51,577 nt of DNA from an uncultured Burkholderiales bacterium (lineage in GTDB: Bacteria; Pseudomonadota; Gammaproteobacteria; Burkholderiales; Burkholderiaceae_C). A program made the translations under genes and the position numbers. Below are positions 38,252 to 46,020 of this stretch, piece by piece. The notes under the pieces are model-generated. The model saw only the letters and a list, made by a program, of their open reading frames with translations, was not told the origin of the DNA and searched no databases. The stretch's first letter is position 1; the number at the start of each line of letters is the position of its first letter. Location of the stretch: NCBI GenBank assembly GCA_903935585.1, contig CAIZSE010000053.1:1-51577 (forward strand), written 5' to 3'.

Positions 38252-40189
38252 TCATGCGCTGGGGCTGCGCACCAGCGCCATCGCCCGAGCCATGCGCTGA
38301 GCCTGCACCTGCGGCATGGGCAGGTAGCTCGCGCCCATGGTGGTGGCCAGTTGCTGGGCTTGCGCGTCGGGCTGCAGGGAGGTGTCGATCCACAAGGACC
38401 GGTGTCCGCTCAGGCGCCATTGCTGGCCCCAGTTTTGTGCATCGGTCTGTGCCTGCGCGCGGCCCCCCAGGCCTTGCAGGGTCACGTTGGCGCGGCCATC
38501 GCTCAGCACCACCAAAATTGGCGTGATGCCTTGACGCTGCAACTGCGCGGCCTGTTCGTGCGCCATTTTGAGGGCCAGCGCCAGCGGCGTACCGCCGCCA
38601 CCGGGCAAGCCTGTCATGGCGCGTTTGGCCCGCACCAACGAGCGCGTCATGGGCAGCAGCAGCTGTGCTTGCGCGCCCCTGAACGACACGATGCAGACGC
38701 TGTCGCGCCGGGCATAGGATTGCTGCAGCAGCAACTCGACGGCGCCCTTGGCTTCGGCCAGGCGCTGCAAAGCGGCCGAGCCCGAAGCGTCCAGCGCCAG
38801 GATCAGGCAACTCGACGAGCGCTGCTGGTAGCGCTGGATGTGGAAGTCTTCGGCGCGAATCGCCACGCGGCCCCGGGGCAGGGCAGAAGGCGGGTTCGGT
38901 GTGTTCTGCGGATGAACCTGTGCGCTTTGGCGCAGCCGCTGCTTGGGCGCCGCAGCACGCAAGGTGGCCAATACATGCAGCCGGGCATGACCACCTGGGC
39001 GGCCCGGGCGAGGCGGCAAAGGCCGGCCGCGTTGCTGGCCTGCGCGGGTTTGGCCGCTGCGGCCCGAGCTGTTGTGGCTGGCGGCGCCTTGGCGGGTCAT
39101 CAGCGCGTCCAGCATGTGCGGCGGCAGGCTGGCCAGGGCGGCCGCGACCATCATCTCTTGCAGGTCTTCGGCGCTGGGCTCGGGGGCTTGGTTTGGTGCA
39201 TCGTCCGGGGATTCGTTTTTTGACGCGTCCGCCGAATCCTCGGGCGCTTCGCCAGGGTCTTGTGGCGGTGTTTCGGTGGTTGAGGTGTCGCTCTCGCTCT
39301 CGCTCTCGGGCGGTGCAGTTTGCGGTGCGGCTTCTTCGGCGCTGGGCTCGGCAGGCCATTGCGTGGCGCGGGGGGCCAGCACGCAACGGGCGGCAAAGCC
39401 CAGGTCCTCATCGTGCAGTGTGCTGCGCCCGTTCAGTGCCGCATGGCCGCAGGCCACACGCAGCGCCAGGCTGGGCACGCGCAAAGAGCCAATGCCCAGG
39501 CCCAAAGCGGCTGCGCACAGCGCGTGAACCTGTGCATCGGTGGCCAGCACCTGTGGCAGGCTTTGGCGGGCGCTGGCCAGTGCCCCCGGCCCGAGCTTGA
39601 TGTGCAGGTTGTCCGACTCGGCATCGGGGCCATCGTGCCACCCTGCATGGATGTCCGAGGGCGAGAGTTCGTGCAGATCGAGCCATATGCCCAGGCGCTC
39701 CTGCAAGGCCGGGCCCACGCCGGGTTCGTCGGGCAGGGATTCGTCCAGTGCGATCACCCCAAAGCGGGTGGCTGCAGGCGAGTCGCTGTGCCGGGTGGGC
39801 GGCACCTGGCCTTGTTCGAGGGCCTGCACCAAGGGGGCAAGAAGAGCAGGCGGTAGGCGCTCGGCCATGGGCAAAAGCACCAGGCCCTGGTCAGCTTGCT
39901 GTAACAAGCCTGCTTGGGTGTGCAGTTGTCCGGTTTGCAGGGTGCGGGCCAGGTCGATGCCGCCCAGCAGGCGTTCGGTGTCCACCGAGCCTGGCACCTT
40001 AACCATCGCCAGCCCGAGGCTGGCCAAAGCACCCAGCCAGCAGTCGCGCACCGGGCCGTGCGGTGCTCGCAGGCAAATGCCGCCAAAGCCTTGCGGGTCC
40101 AGTTGCAGCAGTTGCAGCGTGGTCAGTGCCTCTGTCCATCGCTCAAAGGGCGAGGTGTCAGAGTTTGACGTGGCGGGTTTGAGCTTCAT
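38252..40189 (-). CDS. bchD: Magnesium chelatase subunit D, BchD
   Basis: A 645-residue subunit. The N-terminal ~270 residues are a degenerate AAA+ module without a good P-loop (GGICLRAPHGPVRDCWLGAL). Residues ~280-345 are an acidic, proline-rich linker with a SESESESD run. The C-terminal ~200 residues form the integrin-I-like domain: the MIDAS motif LALDASGSAALQ (467-471), GGGGTPLALALKMA and VVLSDGRANVTLQG. BchD forms the ATPase ring with BchI that drives BchH. It lies 15 bases after bchI and is transcribed with it. Confidence 0.96.
   Translation of the reverse strand: MKLKPATSNSDTSPFERWTEALTTLQLLQLDPQGFGGICLRAPHGPVRDCWLGALASLGLAMVKVPGSVDTERLLGGIDLARTLQTGQLHTQAGLLQQADQGLVLLPMAERLPPALLAPLVQALEQGQVPPTRHSDSPAATRFGVIALDESLPDEPGVGPALQERLGIWLDLHELSPSDIHAGWHDGPDAESDNLHIKLGPGALASARQSLPQVLATDAQVHALCAAALGLGIGSLRVPSLALRVACGHAALNGRSTLHDEDLGFAARCVLAPRATQWPAEPSAEEAAPQTAPPESESESDTSTTETPPQDPGEAPEDSADASKNESPDDAPNQAPEPSAEDLQEMMVAAALASLPPHMLDALMTRQGAASHNSSGRSGQTRAGQQRGRPLPPRPGRPGGHARLHVLATLRAAAPKQRLRQSAQVHPQNTPNPPSALPRGRVAIRAEDFHIQRYQQRSSSCLILALDASGSAALQRLAEAKGAVELLLQQSYARRDSVCIVSFRGAQAQLLLPMTRSLVRAKRAMTGLPGGGGTPLALALKMAHEQAAQLQRQGITPILVVLSDGRANVTLQGLGGRAQAQTDAQNWGQQWRLSGHRSLWIDTSLQPDAQAQQLATTMGASYLPMPQVQAQRMARAMALVRSPSA
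39290..39307. repeat. Three tandem GCTCTC hexamers inside bchD
   Basis: Three exact copies of GCTCTC encode the alternating Ser-Glu run of the BchD linker on the minus strand. Such short repeats can change copy number by slippage without loss of frame. Confidence 0.7.
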
Positions 40190-40204
40190 GCGTGCAGGCC
40201 CACT

Positions 40205-41239
40205 TCAGGCAGCCAGCACTTCTTGCAAACTGCGCTGCACACGGGCACCCGAATCGGTGTCGTCCAACGGGTTGCGGCGCAGGCGGTGGCGCAGCGCCAG
40301 TGGGGCCATGCTTTGCAAATGTTCGGGCTTGACGGCCAAGTGGCCTTGCAGCGCGGCAAAGGCGCGGGTGGCGCGCAAGAGCGTCAGTTCGGCCCGCAGG
40401 CCATCGGTGCCCAGTTGCTGGCACAGCCGAGCGCACAGCATCAGCATGTCGTCGCTCACCTCCACCTGGCCGAGCAGCTCACGCGCCTTGACGATGCGTT
40501 TTTGCAGTTTCTGGTTGTCTTTTTGCCACAGCGCCTTGAAGGCGATGGGGTCTTTGTCAAAAGCATCGCGGCGCTTGATGATGTTCACCCGCAGCGCCAG
40601 GTCTTGCGGGGTACGCACCTGCACCGACAGGCCAAAGCGGTCGAGCAACTGCGGGCGCAGCTCGCCTTCTTCGGGGTTGCCGCTGCCCACCAGCACAAAG
40701 CGGGCGGGGTGGCGCACGCTCAGGCCTTCGCGTTCCACCAGGTTTTCACCCGATGCCGCCACATCGATCAGCAGGTCCACCAGGTGGTCGTCGAGCAGGT
40801 TGACTTCGTCGATGTACAAAAAGCCCCGGTGCGCCTGGGCCAGCAGGCCGGGCGCGAATTGCTTGATGCCCTGAGACAGGGCTTTTTCGAGGTCGAGGGC
40901 GCCGACCACACGGTCTTCGGTGGCCCCCAAAGGCAGGTCGACCACCGCCACGGCTTGGCGCTCGCTGACGATTTTGTTTTTCGGGTCTTTGGCTTGGCTG
41001 GCCTGACAGACCGGGCAGGCGCCTGCCGTTTGGTCGGGGTCACAGCGGTAGGGGCAACCCTTGACCACCTTGATCGGGGGCAGCAGGTCGGCCAGCGCGC
41101 GCACGGCGGTTGATTTGCCGGTGCCCCGGTCACCCAGGACCAGCACTCCGCCAATCGAGGGGTCGACCGCCACCACCTGAATGGCGAGGGTCATTTCATC
41201 CTGGCCAACGATGGCCGCGAAAGGGAAGGTCAAGGCCAT
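40205..41239 (-). CDS. bchI: Magnesium chelatase ATPase subunit I, BchI
   Basis: A 344-residue AAA+ ATPase. Walker A is VLVLGDRGTGKSTAVRAL (residues 36-44), and Walker B is GFLYIDEVNLLDDHLVDLLI. Sensor and arginine-finger regions are VLVGSGNPEEGELRPQLLDR. A C-x3-C-x8-C-x2-C cluster (C62, C66, C75, C78 in GCPYRCDPDQTAGACPVC) suggests a redox- or metal-binding loop known in BchI proteins. GGAA precedes the ATG at 41239. It has its own predicted promoter overlapped by a PpsR-type site at the end of bciB. Confidence 0.98.
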   Translation of the reverse strand: MALTFPFAAIVGQDEMTLAIQVVAVDPSIGGVLVLGDRGTGKSTAVRALADLLPPIKVVKGCPYRCDPDQTAGACPVCQASQAKDPKNKIVSERQAVAVVDLPLGATEDRVVGALDLEKALSQGIKQFAPGLLAQAHRGFLYIDEVNLLDDHLVDLLIDVAASGENLVEREGLSVRHPARFVLVGSGNPEEGELRPQLLDRFGLSVQVRTPQDLALRVNIIKRRDAFDKDPIAFKALWQKDNQKLQKRIVKARELLGQVEVSDDMLMLCARLCQQLGTDGLRAELTLLRATRAFAALQGHLAVKPEHLQSMAPLALRHRLRRNPLDDTDSGARVQRSLQEVLAA

Positions 41240-41268
41240 GGGGCGTTCCGCAAAACTGTTCTCAGGCC

Positions 41269-41297
41269 ATCATCCAAAAGACGCGGCAAAGTGTCAA
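41269..41297 (-). promoter_or_regulatory. Predicted promoter of bchI-bchD-bchO
   Basis: On the minus strand TTGACA (41297-41292) and GATGAT (41274-41269) are 17 bases apart. The predicted start is near 41262, about 23 bases before the bchI ATG. The -35 is the half-site of the PpsR-type dyad. Confidence 0.6.
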
Positions 41298-41309
41298 GTT
41301 AAATTTACA
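41292..41309. promoter_or_regulatory. PpsR/CrtJ-type binding site of bchI
   Basis: TGTCAAGTTAAATTTACA fits TGT-N12-ACA and overlaps the last codons of bciB and the -35 of the bchI promoter. Confidence 0.8.
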
Positions 41310-42555
41310 GTTTGTCGGCCGGTGTGTCCACTTTGTCAGATTCGGGTTTCAGGCCGTAGCGGGCCGCCAGGTCCCAAACGTGCCGGGGCAGCATGTTCTT
41401 GATGCGGGCAGGTGCTTCGCGGCGCAGGTGCAGGATCGACTCGATGGCCTTCATCTCGACCCGCGCACGGGCAAACTCCAGGCCGCGCGGACCCACACGG
41501 GGCATGAGCCAGTTGACCAGCGGCTTGATCCAGGCCGGCATGCGCCGCAAGGGCAAGCCGCCTGCGGCACGCTCGGTGTTGGCCATGAAGCCACGCACCG
41601 GGCCTTCGCGGCGGCCTTTGCTGATGGGGGCGCTGGTGACCAACTGGCCCTGAAGCCCGTCCAGCAGCGCCTGCCCTCTGGCGTTGCGCACCAGCAGCCA
41701 CTGCTGGCCGTGTCCGCCCATGTAGCCCACGGTGATGTCGGACAGCACATTGGTGTAGTCCACACACGTTCGGCAGGTCAGCGGGAAAAAGTCAGGCGGC
41801 AAGGTGGACAAGGGCAGGTTCAAAAAAGGGATCAGGCGCTTGCCGCCCTGGTCGGTGCGCACCTCGACCTTGTAGTCGGCACGAAACTCCACGTAGCTGA
41901 TGTCTTGCGGGCGGTCCGAGATCAGCCCCAGAAACTGGTGAAAGTTTTCAGTCGTGGTGTTGTCCGAGCAGGGCGTGCCGATCACATAAAGCTGCTCCAG
42001 GCCTTGCTCCCTTTCCAGTTGCGGCTGGATGGCGCGCAGGGCATAAATCTGGCAGGGGATGCCAATCACGGCCAGGCGTTTGTGGCCTTGTGCCAGCGCA
42101 GGCTCGACCAGGCTGAGCAAGGGCGCATAGCCCATGCGCATGCCCCGGCATTGCTGCATATCCTGGGCGCGTGTCACCACCACCGGGCGTGGGCGCCAGC
42201 GGTCGTTTGGGTCTGCCGCCATGGCGATCACCGCATCGACCAGGCCTTTTTCCAGCAGCACTTCGGCCAGGCGGGTGGTGATGCCAGTCCATTGCGCGCC
42301 CTGGGTGGGCGGGTCCATGCGGGCGCTCAGGATCTGCTGGTAAGGCCCGAAAAACAGCTCGTCGGTTTGCGTGGTGTTTTGCTGGCGCTGGCGACCATGC
42401 ACCCTTTGCTCCAAACCTGGGTAGTCGGGCTGGATGAACTGGCAGGCCTGGCCGCAACGCTTGGGGTCGTTGGTGCGCGACAGGCCGCAATCGGTGCACA
42501 GCTTGCGGTTGGGGACCGGGTCTGCTGGCCCGGCGATTTGGCGCTCCTCCAGCAC
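41305..42555 (-). CDS. bciB: Divinyl (proto)chlorophyllide a 8-vinyl reductase, BciB type
   Basis: A 416-residue iron-sulphur flavoprotein of the coenzyme F420 hydrogenase beta-subunit family. The N-terminus has the cysteine cluster KLCTDCGLSRTNDPKRCGQA with CQFIQPDYPGLE. The central part has GYAPLLSLVEPALAQGHKRL and VIGIPCQIYALR, and the later cysteines are in FPLTCRTCVDYTNVLSDITV. These match BciB, the ferredoxin-dependent 8-vinyl reductase, rather than the NADPH-dependent BciA. The start appears to be a GTG at 42555 (AGG seven bases before); no earlier ATG is in frame. It follows nnrU by 13 bases and precedes bchI. Confidence 0.93.
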   Translation of the reverse strand: MLEERQIAGPADPVPNRKLCTDCGLSRTNDPKRCGQACQFIQPDYPGLEQRVHGRQRQQNTTQTDELFFGPYQQILSARMDPPTQGAQWTGITTRLAEVLLEKGLVDAVIAMAADPNDRWRPRPVVVTRAQDMQQCRGMRMGYAPLLSLVEPALAQGHKRLAVIGIPCQIYALRAIQPQLEREQGLEQLYVIGTPCSDNTTTENFHQFLGLISDRPQDISYVEFRADYKVEVRTDQGGKRLIPFLNLPLSTLPPDFFPLTCRTCVDYTNVLSDITVGYMGGHGQQWLLVRNARGQALLDGLQGQLVTSAPISKGRREGPVRGFMANTERAAGGLPLRRMPAWIKPLVNWLMPRVGPRGLEFARARVEMKAIESILHLRREAPARIKNMLPRHVWDLAARYGLKPESDKVDTPADKL

Positions 42556-42568
42556 GGCAGACCTGGGT

Positions 42569-43159
42569 TCAGCCTGCGCGGGTAAAGGGCATCACGCCCA
42601 CCAGCCAAAGGTGCAAGCCGCCCATCAAAAAGGCGGCCCAAATGCCTGTGCCCAGCACCACGGCCAGCAAGGTGCCCACCAGTTTGCCTTCTGGGCCTGA
42701 ATGCAGGCTCATGCGGTCACGCTGTCGGGCTGCACGGAACACCAGCACCGACCAGACCAGAAAACCGCCAAACAAAATCACATCGGCCAGGTTGCCGTTT
42801 GACAGCAAGTGGCCCAGCGCCCAAACCTTCACCGACAAGGTCATGGGGTGACGCAGTTTGGCCTTGATCTGGTTGCCAGGCACATACGTGGCGACCAACA
42901 ACACCATGGCCACCCACATCAACAAAATGGTGGCGTGCTGCATGCCGCGCGGCGGCGTCCACAGGACCATCGGCTCAAGGCGGGCCAGGGCGTAGCCCTG
43001 CACAAGAAGGTACAGGCCCAGCAGCGAAACCGCCGCATAAACGCCCTTGTAAACCAGTGCCCCCCGGCGCTGGATCCAGTTTTGTCGCCACCTGGGTGCC
43101 AGGCTTTGCAGGGCGTGTATGCCCAAAAAGAGCGTCAGACCGATGATCAATTGCAACAT
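42569..43159 (-). CDS. NnrU family membrane protein
   Basis: A 196-residue protein with about five or six hydrophobic spans, starting MLQLIIGLTLFLGIHALQSL. The NnrU family is seen in the early HALQSLAPRWRQNW, in LVATYVPGNQIKAKLRHPMT and in WALGHLLSNGNLADVILFGG, with conserved histidines H15, H~115 and H~129 that could ligate haem. NnrU was named for a link to nitrite/nitric oxide reduction. The plant zeta-carotene isomerase Z-ISO belongs to the same family. The ATG at 43159 has AAAGG before it. It is the first gene of the nnrU-bciB-bchI-bchD-bchO series, so a role in pigment synthesis is possible but unproved. Confidence 0.88.
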   Translation of the reverse strand: MLQLIIGLTLFLGIHALQSLAPRWRQNWIQRRGALVYKGVYAAVSLLGLYLLVQGYALARLEPMVLWTPPRGMQHATILLMWVAMVLLVATYVPGNQIKAKLRHPMTLSVKVWALGHLLSNGNLADVILFGGFLVWSVLVFRAARQRDRMSLHSGPEGKLVGTLLAVVLGTGIWAAFLMGGLHLWLVGVMPFTRAG

Positions 43160-43217
43160 GTCAAAACCTTTGGGCAATGGGATGGTGTGGAATCCAGCCC
43201 GCATTCTGACATGGGCC

Positions 43218-43235
43218 TGTCCATTGCGGTTGACA
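43218..43235. promoter_or_regulatory. PpsR/CrtJ-type binding site between nnrU and HiPIP genes
   Basis: TGTCCATTGCGGTTGACA fits TGT-N12-ACA. It is 59 bases upstream of the nnrU start, a distance like that at bchI, and 126 bases upstream of the HiPIP start. Which gene it controls is unclear, and no good -10 is seen on the nnrU side. Confidence 0.65.
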
Positions 43236-43285
43236 TTGAAAAGACCGGGCTTTCCCGTGTGAATTGCTCAGGTATCACGGAGAAA

Positions 43286-43314
43286 ATGACAAAGTAACTC
43301 TTCTGACGCACAAT
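43286..43314 (+). promoter_or_regulatory. Predicted promoter of the HiPIP gene
   Basis: ATGACA (43286-43291) and CACAAT (43309-43314) are 17 bases apart. The predicted start is near 43321, about 40 bases before the ATG. Confidence 0.45.
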
Positions 43315-43360
43315 GAACTGTCCAGTATTTTCTGGCTCCTTCACTTCACAGGAGACTTGC

Positions 43361-43687
43361 ATGTCCCATTTTTCTTCAGTCCCCTCCAATCGCCGTGTTT
43401 TCATGATGCAAGTGGCCACGGCCGCGACCGCCGTCATGGCTGTGAGCGAGGCCTCAGCCCAAGCCATGGTCGACGAAAAAGACCCTCAAGCTGCCGGTCT
43501 GGCTTACAAAGCCGACGGCACCAAAGTCGACAAGGCCAAGAACCCCAAGTACGCTGCTGGCAACAACTGCGCCAACTGCGCCTTGTTCCAGGCCAAAGCC
43601 GGCGCTGCAGCTGGTGGCTGCCCCTTGTTTGCGGGCAAACAAGTGGCTGCCAAAGGCTGGTGCTCGGCTTGGGCCAAAAAGGCCTGA
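43361..43687 (+). CDS. High-potential iron-sulphur protein (HiPIP)
   Basis: A 108-residue precursor of a periplasmic [4Fe-4S] electron carrier. The N-terminus is a twin-arginine signal (SNRRVFMMQVATAATAVMAV then SEASAQA). The four cluster cysteines are C70, C73, C87 and C101 (NNCANC, GGCPLF, KGWCSAW), with the C-x2-C-x13-C-x13-C spacing of HiPIPs. In several purple betaproteobacteria HiPIP is the main electron donor to the photosynthetic reaction centre. GGAGACTTGC precedes the ATG at 43361. It is monocistronic with a strong double terminator and lies at the right edge of the photosynthesis cluster. Confidence 0.96.
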   Translation: MSHFSSVPSNRRVFMMQVATAATAVMAVSEASAQAMVDEKDPQAAGLAYKADGTKVDKAKNPKYAAGNNCANCALFQAKAGAAAGGCPLFAGKQVAAKGWCSAWAKKA

Positions 43688-43703
43688 TGCTCGACCGGTT
43701 CTG

Positions 43704-43721
43704 AACAGGCCCCGGCCTGTT
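43704..43721 (+). terminator. First hairpin after the HiPIP gene
   Basis: AACAGGCC-CC-GGCCTGTT is a perfect eight-base-pair stem 16 bases past the HiPIP stop. It lacks a T run and may protect the message from 3' decay, ahead of the true terminator. Confidence 0.5.
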
Positions 43722-43730
43722 GAGTACCCC

Positions 43731-43754
43731 AACCGCCCTCGGGCGGTTTTTTTT
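43731..43754 (+). terminator. Rho-independent terminator of the HiPIP gene
   Basis: AACCGCCC / GGGCGGTT form an eight-base-pair stem, tightly followed by a run of eight T overlapping the stem end. Confidence 0.9.
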
Positions 43755-43839
43755 CGCGAGTGGGTTGGGGGAAACGGTTCGAGTGGCCTCGCCTGCTTGG
43801 TGCTTACCCTGATTTCCCAGCAATATCGGAGGCCTTGAA

Positions 43840-43868
43840 TGCACAAAGTGTCAATCTGTCGTTACACT
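43840..43868 (+). promoter_or_regulatory. Predicted promoter of the ccm operon
   Basis: TGCACA (43840-43845) and TACACT (43863-43868) are 17 bases apart. The predicted start is near 43875, 28 bases before ccmA. The spacer and -10 are covered by a PpsR-type site. Confidence 0.45.
43849..43866. promoter_or_regulatory. PpsR/CrtJ-type binding site upstream of ccmA
   Basis: TGTCAATCTGTCGTTACA fits TGT-N12-ACA. The dyad extends outward as AAAGTGT ... ACACTTT. It lies 37 bases before the ccmA start and overlaps the predicted promoter. Confidence 0.7.
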
Positions 43869-43902
43869 TTGTTTTGTCTTCAACCGACCGGAAAGCCCTG
43901 CA

Positions 43903-44556
43903 ATGGCGTCTTGGGTAATGAAAGCGATGGACCTGGCCTGCCAAAAGGCCCACCGAACCTTGTTCGATGGCGTCAGCTTTTCCGTGGCACCCGGCAGTTG
44001 GCTGCACATCGAAGGGGGCAATGGTTGTGGCAAAACCAGCCTGTTGCGTATTTTGTGCGGTCTGACGCCTGCGGCCCATGGGCAGGTGCTCTGGCCTGCT
44101 GCCCACCTTGAGGCGCAAGAATCGCCATCCCTCAGACCTGACCGCTCGGTGCTGCATTACATCGGCCATGCGCTGGGCCTGAAACCGGATTTGACCGCTT
44201 GTGAAAACCTGTGCCTGGATGCCCAGGTCAGCGGACTGGCGCTCAGCCGAGAACAAGCCCTGAGCGCACTGACGGCGCAAGGCCTGAAAAGCCGGGCCGA
44301 TTTACCGGTTCGTGTTTTGTCACAGGGCCAGCGTCAAGGCGTTGCCCTGGCACGCTTGCGCGCCAGCCCGGCGCCGCTGTGGGTGCTGGACGAACCGCTG
44401 GTGGGTCTGGACGCGCAGGCCACGGCTGTGGCCAGGGCCTTGCTGCAATCGCATGTGGACCGGGGCGGCTCGGTGGTCATGACCAGCCACCACGATGTGC
44501 ACTTGCAAGGCCCCGGTGCCCGTTACAGCCTGGGCGGCGGGGCGCATCTGTCATGA
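43903..44556 (+). CDS. ccmA: Cytochrome c biogenesis ATP-binding protein CcmA
   Basis: A 217-residue ABC ATPase of the CcmABCD haem-release complex. Walker A is IEGGNGCGKTSLLRIL, the signature is RVLSQGQRQGVALARLRASP and Walker B is LWVLDEPLVGLDAQ. The switch histidine is in VMTSHHDVHL. GGAAAG precedes the ATG at 43903; an ATG at 43918 would be an alternative. It is the first of nine overlapping genes for System I cytochrome c maturation. Its ATPase activity releases holo-CcmE from CcmC. Confidence 0.96.
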   Translation: MASWVMKAMDLACQKAHRTLFDGVSFSVAPGSWLHIEGGNGCGKTSLLRILCGLTPAAHGQVLWPAAHLEAQESPSLRPDRSVLHYIGHALGLKPDLTACENLCLDAQVSGLALSREQALSALTAQGLKSRADLPVRVLSQGQRQGVALARLRASPAPLWVLDEPLVGLDAQATAVARALLQSHVDRGGSVVMTSHHDVHLQGPGARYSLGGGAHLS

Positions 44557-45260
44557 ACATCAGCACGCGTTCACCCTTGGGCTTAAGCCCCTGGCAAGCC
44601 ATGGGCGGCTTGGTGCGACGCGATTTGCGCCTGGCCTTTCGCCGCAAGTCGGAGTGGCTGGGGGTGGTTTTTTTCTTTGTGCTGGTGGCCGCCCTGTTTC
44701 CGCTGGCCATTGGGCCCGAGCCTGCCACGCTGCGCCTGATCGGGCCAGGGGTTTTGTGGGTGGCGGCCCTGCTGGCCAGCATGCTGAGTCTTGGCCGATT
44801 GTTTGACGCCGACCACCAGGACGGCAGCTTGGAGCAAATGGCCTTGTCCGCCGCGCCCCTGTCATGGTTGGTATGTGCCAAGCTCGGCGCCCACTGGTTG
44901 ATGTCGGGCCTGCCGCTGGTGCTGTTGTCGCCATTGCTGGGCTTGCAATTTGCCTTGGATTCCGAAGCCCTGGCCATGCTGGCCCTGACACTGTTGATCG
45001 GCACGCCCGTGCTGACCTTGCTCGGTGCCATCGGCGCTGCCCTGACCTTGGGTGTGCGCGGCAGCGGCATGTTGCAATCGCTCTTGCTGTTGCCCTTGTA
45101 TGTGCCGGTGCTGGTGTTTGGCACGGGCGCAGTCGATGCGCAGGTGCGCGGCCTGGGCGCCGAGGCGCATGTCTCGGTCTTGTTGGCCCTGTTGCTGGCC
45201 GCTGCGGCTTTCAGCCCTTGGGCCTGTGCCGCTGCTTTGCGTTTGGCGCTGGAGTCGTGA
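44553..45260 (+). CDS. ccmB: Haem exporter membrane subunit CcmB
   Basis: A 235-residue protein with six hydrophobic spans, the ABC membrane partner of CcmA. The start region GGLVRRDLRLAFRRKSEWLG with VVFFFVLVAALFPLAIGP is typical. LFDADHQDGSLEQMALS and GLGAEAHVSVLLALLLAAAA complete the fold. The start overlaps the ccmA stop (ATGA), which decides the start. Confidence 0.96.
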   Translation: MNISTRSPLGLSPWQAMGGLVRRDLRLAFRRKSEWLGVVFFFVLVAALFPLAIGPEPATLRLIGPGVLWVAALLASMLSLGRLFDADHQDGSLEQMALSAAPLSWLVCAKLGAHWLMSGLPLVLLSPLLGLQFALDSEALAMLALTLLIGTPVLTLLGAIGAALTLGVRGSGMLQSLLLLPLYVPVLVFGTGAVDAQVRGLGAEAHVSVLLALLLAAAAFSPWACAAALRLALES

Positions 45261-45261
45261 C

Positions 45262-46020
45262 ATGAAGCTCTTTCATTACGCCGCACCGCAAAACTTTTAC
45301 CCTCTGGCCGGGCGCTTGTGGCCGTGGCTGGCGCTGCTGGCCAGCGCCCTGGCCCTGGCGGGCTTGTGGGTGGGCTTCATGCTGGCACCCGCCGATGCCC
45401 AGCAGGGGCAGGCTTACCGCATCATTTACATCCATGTGCCGGCGTCCTGGATGGCCATGCTGATTTACCTGGCCATGGCCTTCTGGAGCGTGTTGGGCCT
45501 GGTGTTTCAGACGCGACTGTCTGGCCTGATGACCCGCGCCCTCGCGCCCACCGGCGCCTTGCTGGCTTTCTTGTCTTTGTGGACCGGAGCCTTGTGGGGC
45601 AAGCCGATGTGGGGCACTTATTGGGTGTGGGATGCGCGCCTCACCTCGATGCTGATCTTGCTGTTTTTGTACCTCGGCTACATCGCCCTGACCTCGGCCA
45701 TTGAAGACCCGCGCCGCTCGGATCGCGCCGGCGCTCTGGTGGCCTTGGTGGGTGCGGTCAATGTGCCCATCATTTATTTTTCGGTGAAGTGGTGGAACAC
45801 CTTGCACCAGGGCGCTTCGGTGTCGCTCACGCAGTCGCCCCGCATGGCCAGTGTGATGCTCACGGGCATGTTGCTCATGAGTCTGGCGCTGTGGTTGTAT
45901 GCGGCGGCCATCGCGCTGTGGCGTGTGCGCAGTTTGATCCTGGCGCGTGAATGCCATGCGGCCTGGGTGCAGCACTTGCCCGAAGTGCAGGCGCACCGGT
46001 TACGCAAGGGCGCGACATGA
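45262..46020 (+). CDS. ccmC: Haem transporter CcmC
   Basis: A 252-residue, six-span membrane protein of the haem-handling superfamily. The tryptophan-rich WWD motif is WGKPMWGTYWVWDARLTSML. Histidines on either side that hold haem are in IIYIHVPASWMAML and WWNTLHQGASVSL. CcmC loads haem onto CcmE. The ATG at 45262 is one base after the ccmB stop; longer upstream reading frames are rejected because they run through ccmB. Confidence 0.97.
   Translation: MKLFHYAAPQNFYPLAGRLWPWLALLASALALAGLWVGFMLAPADAQQGQAYRIIYIHVPASWMAMLIYLAMAFWSVLGLVFQTRLSGLMTRALAPTGALLAFLSLWTGALWGKPMWGTYWVWDARLTSMLILLFLYLGYIALTSAIEDPRRSDRAGALVALVGAVNVPIIYFSVKWWNTLHQGASVSLTQSPRMASVMLTGMLLMSLALWLYAAAIALWRVRSLILARECHAAWVQHLPEVQAHRLRKGAT

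Noticed and set aside
38187..39600. Long alternative reading frames on both strands inside bchD
   Set aside because: They are rich in Arg, Gly, Pro and Ala, the usual product of high-GC codon bias in the wrong frame, and bchD is clearly the coding frame.
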